Shown here one piece after another: positions 1 to 10,046 of a stretch of 64,000 nt of DNA (the first letter of the stretch is position 1; every line of letters starts with the position of its first letter). Location of the stretch: contig JAGOBK010000002.1 in the NCBI GenBank assembly GCA_017983465.1, positions 310,001 through 374,000 of the forward strand. Reading direction: 5' to 3'. The notes under the pieces were generated by a model. It saw only the letters and a list, made by a program, of their open reading frames with translations, had not been told where the DNA came from and did not search any database. The position numbers and the translations under genes are program-made. This stretch comes from Crocinitomicaceae bacterium. Lineage in GTDB: Bacteria; Bacteroidota; Bacteroidia; Flavobacteriales_D; Crocinitomicaceae.

Positions 1-336
1 CCAAAAAGTGTACGCGTGAAAGTATACCCACATCATGGTGGAGAGCCAGTTGTGACACCGACTGATTCTATTGCATATAAAGCAGCTAGTTTATCGTATG
101 AAAATACATTTGGTAAAAAACCGATTCCAGTTAGAAGCGGAGGAAGTATTCCAATCATTGCGATGTTTGAACAAGAACTTGGATTGAAAACCATGATGAT
201 GGGATTTGGTCTTGATAGCGATGCGATTCACTCTCCAAATGAGCATTTCGGGCTTTTCAATTATTACCGAGGCATAGAAACGATTCCTTATTTCTTTGCC
301 AACTATACTAAATTGATGTTGAATGAAAACGCTTAG
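1..336 (+). CDS. M20 family metallopeptidase (dipeptidase), C-terminal part
   Basis: The reading frame is open from base 1, so only the last 111 residues of the protein are present and the start lies outside the window. M20 enzymes are zinc-dependent exopeptidases of the carnosinase/CNDP type that hydrolyse dipeptides. The visible part holds the motif HSPNE, where the His is the usual C-terminal zinc ligand, and a preceding GGSIPI segment typical of the catalytic domain's second half. Its 3' end overlaps the next gene by 14 bp, so the two are probably co-transcribed. The family is clear; substrate specificity cannot be told from this fragment. Confidence 0.85.
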   Translation, partial: PKSVRVKVYPHHGGEPVVTPTDSIAYKAASLSYENTFGKKPIPVRSGGSIPIIAMFEQELGLKTMMMGFGLDSDAIHSPNEHFGLFNYYRGIETIPYFFANYTKLMLNENA

Positions 337-790
337 TTTTCTTTTCCTTCTTTTCCTTTTTTCTTCCTGTGCTTCATTTGAAGATCCAGTTGAGGTAGTG
401 AGTTACGATATGAAAATGGAAAATATAAATTTGGACGAGGCTACTCTCCGTTTTAACATGACCGTACATAATTATACTTGGACGCCCATCAAAATTAAAC
501 CATCGACACTCGAAATATTTGTCGATGGTGAAAAATTAGGGGATGCATACTTGGATGAAAAAATCCGACTACAATCCAAGAAAGACAATGAAGTCAACAC
601 TCTTGTGCATGTAAATTTTTCCGATGGAATATTGGGGAAACTTATTCGATATCGTTTTAAAGAAACGGTGCAATTGGAATTACGTGGAAAAGTGAAAACA
701 GGACTTTTATTCGTTCCGGTTAAAATACCGGTAAATTATTCAAAGGTGATTTCTCCGAAAACCCTAAATCTTAATCTAGACAATCAATAA
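323..790 (+). CDS. LEA type 2-like lipoprotein
   Basis: A 155-residue predicted lipoprotein. The N-terminus is a short hydrophobic signal ending in a lipobox with Cys16 (LFLFSSC), so it should be processed by signal peptidase II. The rest resembles the LEA2/WHy beta-sandwich fold: a segment rich in alternating hydrophobics (ATLRFNMTVHN), then a KPSTLEIFVDG strand region. In bacteria such proteins are small envelope proteins of unknown role. The start overlaps the M20 gene, and its stop overlaps the polA start as TAATG, indicating translational coupling. The fold assignment comes from pattern recognition only. Confidence 0.65.
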   Translation: MKTLSFLFLLFLFSSCASFEDPVEVVSYDMKMENINLDEATLRFNMTVHNYTWTPIKIKPSTLEIFVDGEKLGDAYLDEKIRLQSKKDNEVNTLVHVNFSDGILGKLIRYRFKETVQLELRGKVKTGLLFVPVKIPVNYSKVISPKTLNLNLDNQ

Positions 791-3615
791 TGCTTTCAGC
801 TGACAAACCAAAAAAACTATTCTTACTAGATGCTTATGCATTGATTTATCGTGCTTATTTTGCCTTTTCGAAAAACCCTAGGGTTAATTCTAAAGGTCAA
901 AATACGTCAGCTGCATTTGGATTTACAAATGTGCTTATTGATGTTATCAAAAACGAAAAACCGACACATTTAGCTGTTGTTTTTGATCCACCCGGTGGAT
1001 CAGCACATCGTCAAGAAGAATTCGCTGCGTATAAAGCACAACGAGAAGAAATGCCCGAGGATATTCGCTCCATGATTCATCCCATAAAACAAATCGTGGA
1101 GGCTTTTAACGTACCCATTTTAGAAGTTCCTGGTTTTGAGGCAGACGATGTGGTTGGCACAGTGGCAAAGGTGGCGGAAAAACATGGTTTCACCACGTAT
1201 ATGATGACGCCAGATAAAGATTATGCGCAACTTGTAAGCGAGAATATTTTTATGTTCAAACCTGGCAGAGGCGGAAATCCACCAGAGATTTTAGGTGTGA
1301 AAGAAGTGTGTGAAAAGTTTGAAGTGGAACGTCCAGAACAAGTCATTGATATTTTAGGACTTTGGGGAGATGCTTCAGATAACATCCCTGGGATTCCTGG
1401 TATCGGTGAAAAAACAGCGAAAACCTTGATTGCAAAATATGGTTCTGTTGAGAATTTGATTGACCATGCACATGAATTAAAGGGAAAACAGCAAGAAAAT
1501 GTGATCAATTTTGCGGACCAAGGAAGGATTTCAAAAATGTTGGCAACGATTATTTGTGATGTCGATGTGGAGTTTAACGAGTCCGAATTGGAAATGTGTG
1601 ATGTCGATGCAGAAAAAGTCTTGCAGATATTCACGGAATTAGAGTTTAGAACCTTGGCTAAACGCGTTATCGGTGAAGAAATTGTGATTACAACCGCAGC
1701 GAGTGGAGGAAGTCCAAAAGAACCCAAAGATGCTTCACAACTCGATTTATTTGGGGTTCAAAGTATGATTGAACCGCAGGAAGCAACACCGACAGCAAAT
1801 TACAAAACCATTGCTACTGAACGTCCTAGTTATCATTTGATTTCTACTGCGGAAGAGCGAAAAGAATTATTGGAAATTCTATTAAAACATTCACAGGTTT
1901 GTTTTGATACGGAAACAACGGACATTGATGCATTGCATGCCGATCTCGTTGGATTCTCCTTTTCCTACAAAGCAAGGGAAGCATTTTATGTTTCCGTTCC
2001 ATCAGATTTTGATGCTGCCAAGAAAATTGTTGAAGAGTTTAAACCATTTTTTGAAGATCCCTCGATTGAGAAGATCGCACATAATATAAAGTATGATTTG
2101 AAAGTATTGCAACGTTATGGTATCGAGGTAGCAGAGCCTATTTTTGATACGATGATTGCGCATTATTTGATCAATCCAGAGGCAAAACAAAGCATGGATT
2201 TCTTGTCCACTTTTTACCTGAATTATCAACCTGTTTCTATTGAAACGTTAATCGGTAAAAAAGGAAAGGGACAAGGAAATATGCGTGATTTAAAGCCGGA
2301 AGAAATCTGTGATTATGCGTGTGAAGATGCGGACATAACGCTTCAATTGAAAAACTTGTTCGAGCCTGAAATTCAGAAACCCCACCTTTCTGAGTTGTTT
2401 TACAAAATGGAAATGCCTTTAGTAAAAGTATTAAAGGACATGGAGTTTGAAGGAATTTCGATAGATGTTCCTGCTTTAATTGATTATTCGAAGGAATTAG
2501 ATCATACATTGATTCGTCTGGACCAAGAAATCAAAGCCGCTGCAGGTGAAGATTTCAATATCGACTCGCCGAAACAATTAGGCGAAGTGCTTTTTGAAAA
2601 ATTAAAAATTTCGAGTAAAGCGAAAAAAACCAAAACAGGTCAATACGCAACGTCGGAGGATATCCTTCAAAAACACGAACATGATCATCCAATTATTCCA
2701 ATGATTTTGGAGTACCGACAATTGCGAAAATTAAAAAGCACCTATGTTGATCCACTTCCAACGATGTGTGATCCTATGGATGGACGAATCCACACGAATT
2801 TTATGCAGACAGTGACTGCAACTGGAAGACTGAGCTCAAACAATCCAAATTTGCAGAACATTCCGATTCGTTCTGCGAAGGGACGTGAAATACGTCGGGC
2901 ATTTGTTCCTAGAAGTTCAGAATTTAAGTTAATGGCCGTGGATTATTCTCAGATTGAATTGAGAATCATTGCTGCCTTAAGCGAGGACCCTAATATGATT
3001 GAGGCCTTTCAAAAAGGGCAAGATATTCACGCGGCTACAGCGGCGAAAGTATTTCATACGCCAATAGAAGAAGTGACACGCGATCAACGAAGTGCAGCAA
3101 AAGCAGTCAATTTCGGTATTATTTACGGACAATCAGCATTTGGACTAGCGCAGAACTTGTCCATTTCTCGAACGGAAGCAAAAGGAATTATTGATGCGTA
3201 TTTTGAAGAGTATAACACCATTAAAAAATACATGGATCAGGTAATTTCTCAAGCGAGAGAGTTGGGCTATGTTGAAACAATAATGAAACGCAGAAGGTAT
3301 CTACCAGATATTAATTCCGCGAATGCAGTTGTTCGTGGTTATGCGGAAAGAAATGCCGTTAATGCGCCCATTCAAGGTTCTGCAGCAGATATTATTAAAA
3401 TGGCTATGATAGCAGTAGATCATGCCATGAAACAGGAAAGCGTACAATCAAAAATGATTTTACAAGTGCACGATGAGCTTGTTTTTGATGTTCATGTCTC
3501 GGAAGAAGAACGCATGCAAAAATTAGTGAAAGAGGCGATGGAAAACGCCATAAAATTGGTGGTGCCAATGGAGGTTGAATGGAAGATCGCACAAAATTGG
3601 CTAGAAGCTCATTAA
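790..3615 (+). CDS. polA: DNA polymerase I
   Basis: A 941-residue full-length DNA polymerase I, the cytoplasmic enzyme for gap filling, Okazaki-fragment maturation and repair. It has three parts: a 5'-3' flap exonuclease domain (about 1-300, with the DASDNIPG helix-hairpin-helix region), a 3'-5' proofreading domain with an intact DxE site (Asp373, Glu375), and a C-terminal family A polymerase domain with motif A VDYSQIELR (Asp718) and motif C HDE (894-896). Both catalytic aspartates and the proofreading site are present, unlike in many Gram-positive enzymes where proofreading is lost. The start is fixed by TAATG coupling to the lipoprotein gene. Confidence 0.98.
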   Translation: MLSADKPKKLFLLDAYALIYRAYFAFSKNPRVNSKGQNTSAAFGFTNVLIDVIKNEKPTHLAVVFDPPGGSAHRQEEFAAYKAQREEMPEDIRSMIHPIKQIVEAFNVPILEVPGFEADDVVGTVAKVAEKHGFTTYMMTPDKDYAQLVSENIFMFKPGRGGNPPEILGVKEVCEKFEVERPEQVIDILGLWGDASDNIPGIPGIGEKTAKTLIAKYGSVENLIDHAHELKGKQQENVINFADQGRISKMLATIICDVDVEFNESELEMCDVDAEKVLQIFTELEFRTLAKRVIGEEIVITTAASGGSPKEPKDASQLDLFGVQSMIEPQEATPTANYKTIATERPSYHLISTAEERKELLEILLKHSQVCFDTETTDIDALHADLVGFSFSYKAREAFYVSVPSDFDAAKKIVEEFKPFFEDPSIEKIAHNIKYDLKVLQRYGIEVAEPIFDTMIAHYLINPEAKQSMDFLSTFYLNYQPVSIETLIGKKGKGQGNMRDLKPEEICDYACEDADITLQLKNLFEPEIQKPHLSELFYKMEMPLVKVLKDMEFEGISIDVPALIDYSKELDHTLIRLDQEIKAAAGEDFNIDSPKQLGEVLFEKLKISSKAKKTKTGQYATSEDILQKHEHDHPIIPMILEYRQLRKLKSTYVDPLPTMCDPMDGRIHTNFMQTVTATGRLSSNNPNLQNIPIRSAKGREIRRAFVPRSSEFKLMAVDYSQIELRIIAALSEDPNMIEAFQKGQDIHAATAAKVFHTPIEEVTRDQRSAAKAVNFGIIYGQSAFGLAQNLSISRTEAKGIIDAYFEEYNTIKKYMDQVISQARELGYVETIMKRRRYLPDINSANAVVRGYAERNAVNAPIQGSAADIIKMAMIAVDHAMKQESVQSKMILQVHDELVFDVHVSEEERMQKLVKEAMENAIKLVVPMEVEWKIAQNWLEAH

Positions 3616-3656
3616 ACTCTACGAATCCTAGTAAAAACTAGGTGTATTATTAAGCG

Positions 3657-3664
3657 TATATTTG
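3657..3664 (+). promoter_or_regulatory. Bacteroidota-type -7 element upstream of rseP
   Basis: TATATTTG is a perfect match to the TAnnTTTG -7 element of Bacteroidota housekeeping promoters and sits 19 bp before the rseP start. A clear -33 TTTG is not seen. Confidence 0.6.
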
Positions 3665-3683
3665 TTATTCATAAAAAAGAAAG

Positions 3684-5084
3684 ATGGATTTTTTGATTAA
3701 AGCAGCACAGTTATTTTTGTCACTAGCGATTTTAGTGACTTTACACGAATTCGGTCATTTTATACCTGCAAGACTATTTAAAACACGTATCGAAAAGTTT
3801 TACTTGTTTTTTAATCCATTCTTCTCTGTTTTTAGAAGAAAAAAAGTAAATGGAGTAACGAAAACAGCTTGGTTTACAAAGGATTCCCCAAAGGAATGGA
3901 AAGAAGATCCAGACTCTACTGAATGGGGATTTGGCTGGCTTCCACTGGGTGGTTATGTGAAAATTGCCGGGATGATTGATGAGTCCATGGACACAGAACA
4001 ACTAAAGCAACCTGCGCAGGAATGGGAGTTCCGTTCTAAAAAAGCATGGCAACGGCTGATCATCATGGTAGGCGGAGTTGTTGTTAACCTAATCCTTGGA
4101 TTCATTATTTACATAGGGGTTGTATTTACTTGGGGTCAAATGGAATTGAAGCCAGTGAATTTGGAACATGGATTAAGTGTTCATCCATACTTAGAAAAAT
4201 ACCACTTGAGTTCAGGAGATAAAGTTTTGACCATTGAAGGAAAAGAAGTCTTGAATTTAGATGAATTGAATAAAGGCATCATGTTCCGTGGTGTACGAAA
4301 TTTGACTGTTCTTCATCCAGATGGAACAAAAGAAGCGATTCGCTTACCCAAAGAAATTGATCGAACATTATTTCAGGTAGGTGCTTTGCCAGCTTTCGGA
4401 TTAAGATCCAGTGCTCATAGTGTTGGCGAAGTTGTGAAAAATTCCCCAGCTAAAGTAGCAGGACTTAAAAAAAACGACGTCATTCTAAGTGTTGGAAATC
4501 AACAAGTGACTTATTTCGATGAACTTTCCAAAGGACTTTATGACGCAAAAGGGAAACGCACCAACCTAACGGTATTGAGAGGAAAAGACACACTTGAACT
4601 AAAAACGAAGGTAAAACAAGATGGAACAATAGGATTTCAAACAAGTGGAAAAATCCTCATTGATTCAAATGCTATTCAAACGAAATACTATGGCATAGGT
4701 CAAAGTATTGCGATTGGAATGAGCTATGGAAAAAATACGCTCTCTGATTATATTTCTCAATTTAAATTTGTCTTTACGAAAAAAGGAGCCACTTCAATCG
4801 GTGGATTTGCATCAATTGGAAATATGTTCCCACCAGTATGGGATTGGGAGTCGTTCTGGTTATCTACAGCGCTATTATCAATCATCTTAGCCTTTATGAA
4901 TATCCTACCAATTCCTGCACTTGATGGTGGACATGTGGTTTTCTTGTTATATGAAATCATCACAGGGAAAGAAGCACCTCAAAAGGTGTTGGAATATGCA
5001 CAAATGGTTGGAATCGTCTTATTATTAACCTTAATGGTTTATGCCAATGGTAATGATCTCATCCGTTGGATAACCTCTTTCTAA
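3684..5084 (+). CDS. rseP: RIP metalloprotease, site-2 protease
   Basis: A 466-residue intramembrane zinc protease of the S2P/RseP family, which cleaves membrane-spanning anti-sigma factors and signal-peptide remnants within the inner membrane. The zinc motif HEFGH is at residues 21-25 in the first membrane helix, and the C-terminal PALDGGH motif supplies the third zinc ligand. One or more PDZ-like domains occupy the middle (about 200-320). The insertion after the first helix, ending in LPLGGYVKIAGM, is usual for Bacteroidota members. Its own promoter precedes it, and the paaZ-like gene follows after 10 bp. Anti-sigma factors elsewhere, perhaps including the one at 26955-27821, are possible substrates (inference). 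Confidence 0.95.
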   Translation: MDFLIKAAQLFLSLAILVTLHEFGHFIPARLFKTRIEKFYLFFNPFFSVFRRKKVNGVTKTAWFTKDSPKEWKEDPDSTEWGFGWLPLGGYVKIAGMIDESMDTEQLKQPAQEWEFRSKKAWQRLIIMVGGVVVNLILGFIIYIGVVFTWGQMELKPVNLEHGLSVHPYLEKYHLSSGDKVLTIEGKEVLNLDELNKGIMFRGVRNLTVLHPDGTKEAIRLPKEIDRTLFQVGALPAFGLRSSAHSVGEVVKNSPAKVAGLKKNDVILSVGNQQVTYFDELSKGLYDAKGKRTNLTVLRGKDTLELKTKVKQDGTIGFQTSGKILIDSNAIQTKYYGIGQSIAIGMSYGKNTLSDYISQFKFVFTKKGATSIGGFASIGNMFPPVWDWESFWLSTALLSIILAFMNILPIPALDGGHVVFLLYEIITGKEAPQKVLEYAQMVGIVLLLTLMVYANGNDLIRWITSF

Positions 5085-5094
5085 CAATACGTTT

Positions 5095-7140
5095 ATGAGT
5101 ACCTTTCAAAATTACATCCTGGGAAATTGGATAACGGGTGATGGAGTAGAAACACACCTTTTTCATGCGGTAACGAACGCAGAAATCGGTTCCGTTTCTA
5201 GCGCAGGAATTGATTACGAGCAAGTCCTAGATTATGGACGAAGAACGGGCGGAAGAGCTTTACGTAAAATGACCTTTCAAGAAAGAGGCCGAATGTTAAA
5301 AGCACTTGCACTTTTTTTAATGGAACGTAAAGACCGTTATTATGAGGTTAGTTCTTGGACAGGAGCAACGAAAGTAGATTCTTGGATCGATATCGAAGGT
5401 GGAATCGGAAATCTATTTGCAAATGCATCCTTGAGAAAACAATTCCCAGATTTACCTTATTATGTGGATGGTACGGCTGCACCACTTTCCAAAAACGGAA
5501 CCTTCATTGGACATCACATTATGGTGCCGAAAGAAGGAGTAGCCATTCATATCAATGCCTTTAATTTCCCAATTTGGGGAATGTTGGAAAAAATAGCAGT
5601 GAATTTAATGGCGGGTGTTCCAGCTTTGGTTAAACCCTCAGAATACACCTGTTATTTAACGGAAGTTGTTGTCCGTGATATCATCGCATCGAAGATTCTT
5701 CCAGAAGGATCCCTACAATTGATTTGTGGATTAGGACGTGGAATTTTAGACCATGTAGATTCTAGAGACATTGTCACTTTTACCGGTAGTGCTGCTACAG
5801 GAAAAATCTTAAAAGGATTACCACGTATTTCTCAAGAAAGTGTTTCTTTTAACTTAGAAGCCGATTCATTAAACGCTACCGTTTTAGGTAAGAAAGCGAC
5901 ACCAGGAACCGTAGAGTTCGATCTATTTATCAAAGAAACAGTAAAGGAAATCACGATAAAAGCTGGACAAAAATGTACTGCTGTCCGAAGAATTTTGGTT
6001 CCAGAAGATTTAATCGATGAGGTTCAATCGGCAATTTCTGCGCGCTTAGCCTCTACGAAAATCGGAAATCCATCGGAGGAAGGTGTTCGTATGGGTCCTT
6101 TGGCAACAACATTACAAGCGGAGCGTGTTCGAGCATCCGTGGAAGAATTAAGCAAATCGCAACTCATTGTCTTTGGTGATTTAGATCATTTTGATATCAT
6201 CGGATCAACAGCAAAAAGAGAGGCGTTTTTCTCTCCGATCTTGTTTAGAAATGATGATCCCTTTGGTAAAACAGCATGTCACGATATTGAAGCGTTTGGT
6301 CCAGTAGCGACGATTATGCCGTATAAGGATTTGGATGATGCTATCGAATTAGCGAAAATGGGTAAAGGGTCTTTAGTCTCTTCCATCGTCACCCCAGATA
6401 ATCAAGAAGCTCGAGAGTATGTAGTTGGTGCCGCAAGTATGCACGGACGTATTCTTGTCTTAAACGAACAATGTGCAAAGGAAAGTACCGGACATGGTTC
6501 GCCAATGCCGTTGTTAACTCATGGTGGTCCTGGTCGTGCAGGAGGCGGAGAAGAAATGGGTGGAAAACGAGGTGTTCTACATTATCTACAGCGCACAGCC
6601 ATTCAAGGTCACCCTACAACCATTACAGCAATCACAGAACAATTCCAAGTAGGAGCAGAGATGCCCGAAGCAAATCCACATGTGTTTAGAAAGCACTTTG
6701 AGGAATTGGTGATTGGAGAAACAGTATTTACTCATAAGCATACGGTGAGTGATGCGGATATTGTCAATTTTGCCAATGTTTCAGGAGACAATTTCTATGC
6801 ACACATGGATGCAACATCCCTGGATGGAACGATTTTCGAACGACGAGTGGCTCATGGATATTTCATTCTTTCCAAAGCAGCAGGATTGTTTGTTGATCCG
6901 AAAAAAGGACCGGTCTTGTTAAATTATGGATTGGAAGAAGCGCGTTTCACGAAGCCAGTTTATCCAGGCGCTACCATTGGAGTTAGATTCACTGTTAAAG
7001 AAAAAATCGATCAAGAAAAGCGCAGTGAGGACGACATTCCGAAGGGAATCGTTAAGTTTTTAGTGGATGTCTACGATGAAACAGGAGAAACGGTAGCATT
7101 AGCAACGATTCTAACAATGGTTAAAAAATTAAACGGATAG
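5095..7140 (+). CDS. paaZ: PaaZ-type bifunctional aldehyde dehydrogenase / enoyl-CoA hydratase
   Basis: A 681-residue fusion, the same length as Escherichia coli PaaZ. The N-terminal aldehyde dehydrogenase domain (about 1-520) has the general base Glu255 (FNLEADSL) and nucleophile Cys294 (GQKCTA). The C-terminal MaoC-like hotdog domain (about 535-680) keeps the Asp565...His570 dyad (SGDNFYAH). In phenylacetate degradation PaaZ opens the oxepin-CoA ring and oxidises the resulting semialdehyde. No other paa gene (paaABCDE, paaG, paaJ, paaK) is in this window, so this is an isolated copy that starts 10 bp after rseP. It could serve a paa cluster elsewhere or another CoA-ester pathway. Confidence 0.9.
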   Translation: MSTFQNYILGNWITGDGVETHLFHAVTNAEIGSVSSAGIDYEQVLDYGRRTGGRALRKMTFQERGRMLKALALFLMERKDRYYEVSSWTGATKVDSWIDIEGGIGNLFANASLRKQFPDLPYYVDGTAAPLSKNGTFIGHHIMVPKEGVAIHINAFNFPIWGMLEKIAVNLMAGVPALVKPSEYTCYLTEVVVRDIIASKILPEGSLQLICGLGRGILDHVDSRDIVTFTGSAATGKILKGLPRISQESVSFNLEADSLNATVLGKKATPGTVEFDLFIKETVKEITIKAGQKCTAVRRILVPEDLIDEVQSAISARLASTKIGNPSEEGVRMGPLATTLQAERVRASVEELSKSQLIVFGDLDHFDIIGSTAKREAFFSPILFRNDDPFGKTACHDIEAFGPVATIMPYKDLDDAIELAKMGKGSLVSSIVTPDNQEAREYVVGAASMHGRILVLNEQCAKESTGHGSPMPLLTHGGPGRAGGGEEMGGKRGVLHYLQRTAIQGHPTTITAITEQFQVGAEMPEANPHVFRKHFEELVIGETVFTHKHTVSDADIVNFANVSGDNFYAHMDATSLDGTIFERRVAHGYFILSKAAGLFVDPKKGPVLLNYGLEEARFTKPVYPGATIGVRFTVKEKIDQEKRSEDDIPKGIVKFLVDVYDETGETVALATILTMVKKLNG

Positions 7141-7163
7141 TTTACCAAGTTTATATAAAACAA

Positions 7164-7193
7164 AAAAGACAGCTTTAAAGCTGTCTTTTTTTA
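7164..7193. terminator. Bidirectional intrinsic terminator
   Basis: Perfect palindrome GACAGCTTTAAAGCTGTC (7168-7185) flanked by an A-run on the left and a T-run on the right. It serves the paaZ transcript on + and the MMPL transporter gene on -. Confidence 0.85.
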
Positions 7194-7209
7194 TGGGATT
7201 AAGTTTTTT

Positions 7210-9855
7210 TTATCCCTCAATTTCTTTACGGATGCCTTCGATTTCAACTTCTAATTTATCCGTGTCGTAGTCAGTTTCTTCATCGTAGATATCGAAATAT
7301 GGCTCTTCAAAGGATTTCACAAAAGACTTACGTTCAAAGGTCAATAAAAGCGAAGGAAGGATGATTAAGTTAGTTACCATTCCAACTAAAATCGTAATGG
7401 AAACCAATAAACCAAGTCCTTTTGTTCCACCAAATTGTGAGAAGACAAACATGATAAATCCGAAGAATAAAATCACAGAGGTATAGAAAATACCGAGTCC
7501 GGTTTCTCTTAAGGAATGCAAAATGGCATGTTTCACATCCCAAGAATGCGCGCGTAATTCTTGTCGGTATTTGGCCAAGAATAGGATAGCGTTATCTACT
7601 GTGATCCCCAAAGCGATCCCAAAGACTAAAATAGTTGATGGTTTCAATGGGATTTTGAAATAACCCATAATTCCAGCGGTAAATAGTAACGGAATGATAT
7701 TTGGAATCATGGAAACCACAATGATCTTGAACGAACGGAATAAAAACGCCATCAATATAGCGATCGAAATGATGGCAAAAACTAAGCTTTGAAGTAGATT
7801 AACAAACAAGTATTTGGTCCCTTCAGAAACAACCACAGCAGTTCCTGTAAACGTTGAAACATAATATTCTTGGTCAATTGCTGTGCGAAGCACCTTTTTA
7901 AAGTTTGGTTTACTCAAGTATGGACGAAGGTTTTCAGGGTCTAGATCGAAAGACATCTGAACATTGTTATTTCCTTTAGATAGCAATGCAGTAACATTGT
8001 TATAAATACTTGAATAGTTGTATACCAAAGAATCAGCGGCGCTTTTATTTCCTTTGATGTATTTCGTGTACAAACGTTCAAAATCTTTCTTCTCTGGATT
8101 CAAGATGCTGTCAACCTTCAGTCTCAACAAATCTACCTTATCCGATACTTTATACGATCCTAGTTCGCGCATCTGCATGCGAATGCGCAAGGTTGTGTTG
8201 CTTGTATCGATGAGGTTTTTCAGGGAAATATTTCCACCATTCAAACTACTCACGTCGAATTTATCGAAATAACGTTTCAATCGTAATTTATCTCTGTTGG
8301 AAATTAAACGGTAAAATTCCGGGTTGTTTCCATGGTAACTCATGTTGATCGATTTCAAGAAGTCTACGTACGAGAGGCTTTTCGAGAACAATGTATCTTG
8401 ACTGAACGTTTGTTGTATCTCTTCGACCTTTTCTAAAGTTTTTTGAGAAAATAAACGTGCCTTTTGTTTGTAATCAACCGTAACTTCAAATGGAATGGAT
8501 CCACCAAAGTTTTTCTCAATGAATTTCAAATCGATGAGAATTTGATCGTCATTTGGAATGTCACCGGTTATGTTTCCAGTCGCAATGATTTTCGTCATTC
8601 CATAAAGACCAATCACGACCAATCCTACTGAAGCGACATATACCCACGTTCGGTATTTACTCACAATAATTATGATGTATTCTAAGAATCCTTTTGAATA
8701 AACGCGGTATAAGTGTTGTAAATGTCTAGGTTTTGGCGGTTTCGAATAAGAAGCAATAATTGGAATAATACACAAGGATAGAATGAACACTACCATGATG
8801 TTGATACTGGAAATAATTCCGAATTGTGCCAACTTCTCTGAACTGGTAAATGTAACGAATCCAACAGCGGTAGTTAAGTTCGTTAGGAATGTAACAGACC
8901 CAATGCGACGAATCATAATGTACAACGCTTTGGTTTTCATGTTCGTGCGAACATATTCTTGATGGTATCTTGTGATAAGGAATACACAGTTTGGCACACC
9001 AATGACAATCAATAGCGGTGGAATAAGTGCCATCATAATGGATAATTTGAATCCAAATAACGCAATGCTTCCAAGAGCCCATATCACGGAAACAAATACC
9101 ACGATATTACATTGAATGACCACCCGAACAGAGCGGAAGAACAAATAGAGTAGTAAGGACGATGCAATAACGGACAGCGCAAGGAAAATATACATTTCGC
9201 TGACAATTCGTTTACCCATTACCACACGAATATGTGGAAGTCCGGCGAAGTATGTTTTTCCAAAATAAGGCGAGTATGATTCAGCTAACTTTTCAATTTC
9301 AAAGACAACTTTTGATTTCTTTGGATTGGAAAGACATTTTTCATTCATACTTATGAGCAACAAAGAAACATTCGTTGAATCATTATAAAGCATCCCTCTG
9401 TAAATGGGATTATGTCTAATCTCTTTTTTCAGTGAGTCGATGCTTTTTTCTTGAAACGCTGTTTTTGGATCTCCGAAAATCTGATAAGGATCAAATTTTT
9501 GTTCTTTCAAGTTGTTTTTTAGTCCCCAAAGAGTAGCCTCTGAAATGACATTCTCAACGCCGTCGTACTTTAGAATTTTGTAGGACAACTCTCTCCATTT
9601 GGTAAAGTTGCGTTTCGTGTAAAGAGAATCAGTTTGAATCGCAACAACAATCGTTGATCCATCTTCACCAAATTCAAGTTTGAATTTTTCGAAGTCCATT
9701 TGAACCGGACTATCCTTTGGAAGTGTATTTCCTACTCGGTTATCAACCTTAAGCGAAGTAAAGGCAAAGTAACCAAAGAAAACAGTCAACAAAGCAATAA
9801 TCGCTAAGATATACAGTCGGTTCCTTAATATGATGCTTGCAAATTTACCCCACAT
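7210..9855 (-). CDS. MMPL/RND family transporter (HAE3-like)
   Basis: An 881-residue inner-membrane protein with the duplicated RND layout: an N-terminal helix, a large extracytoplasmic loop, a block of helices with an SSD/MMPL-type segment, a second membrane-proximal helix and loop, and a second block of helices. This gives about 12 membrane spans. Family members export lipids or hydrophobic compounds such as hopanoids, polyketides and glycolipids, driven by proton flow. The C-terminal tail is acidic (YDEETDYDTDKLEVE). No membrane-fusion or outer-membrane factor gene is adjacent, which fits the single-component HAE3/MMPL type better than a tripartite efflux pump. The substrate is unknown. 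Confidence 0.88.
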   Translation of the reverse strand: MWGKFASIILRNRLYILAIIALLTVFFGYFAFTSLKVDNRVGNTLPKDSPVQMDFEKFKLEFGEDGSTIVVAIQTDSLYTKRNFTKWRELSYKILKYDGVENVISEATLWGLKNNLKEQKFDPYQIFGDPKTAFQEKSIDSLKKEIRHNPIYRGMLYNDSTNVSLLLISMNEKCLSNPKKSKVVFEIEKLAESYSPYFGKTYFAGLPHIRVVMGKRIVSEMYIFLALSVIASSLLLYLFFRSVRVVIQCNIVVFVSVIWALGSIALFGFKLSIMMALIPPLLIVIGVPNCVFLITRYHQEYVRTNMKTKALYIMIRRIGSVTFLTNLTTAVGFVTFTSSEKLAQFGIISSINIMVVFILSLCIIPIIASYSKPPKPRHLQHLYRVYSKGFLEYIIIIVSKYRTWVYVASVGLVVIGLYGMTKIIATGNITGDIPNDDQILIDLKFIEKNFGGSIPFEVTVDYKQKARLFSQKTLEKVEEIQQTFSQDTLFSKSLSYVDFLKSINMSYHGNNPEFYRLISNRDKLRLKRYFDKFDVSSLNGGNISLKNLIDTSNTTLRIRMQMRELGSYKVSDKVDLLRLKVDSILNPEKKDFERLYTKYIKGNKSAADSLVYNYSSIYNNVTALLSKGNNNVQMSFDLDPENLRPYLSKPNFKKVLRTAIDQEYYVSTFTGTAVVVSEGTKYLFVNLLQSLVFAIISIAILMAFLFRSFKIIVVSMIPNIIPLLFTAGIMGYFKIPLKPSTILVFGIALGITVDNAILFLAKYRQELRAHSWDVKHAILHSLRETGLGIFYTSVILFFGFIMFVFSQFGGTKGLGLLVSITILVGMVTNLIILPSLLLTFERKSFVKSFEEPYFDIYDEETDYDTDKLEVEIEGIRKEIEG

Positions 9856-10046
9856 AGATAGTTTCTATAAAAATCAAGGGGTGAAGTTAAGAAATATTTA
9901 GGAGAAACGCAGAAAACCATTAGTTGCTTGTGTCTAAATGACACGAAACGGCAAACTAAAGCAGTGCAAAAGTGTTATCCTTGTATATAAATGTGAAAGA
10001 TAATCAAGTGAGCAAAAACCTATTTAGTCATTTAACGGACAGACCA

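Noticed and set aside
1221-1727. Long antisense frame inside polA
   Set aside because: Overlaps a fully conserved gene, Ser/Pro-rich, no motif; a shadow of polA codon use.
9972-10046. A longer AlkB-like start (GTG at 9972)
   Set aside because: The extra 25 residues have no family character and the downstream ATG gives the standard N-terminus.
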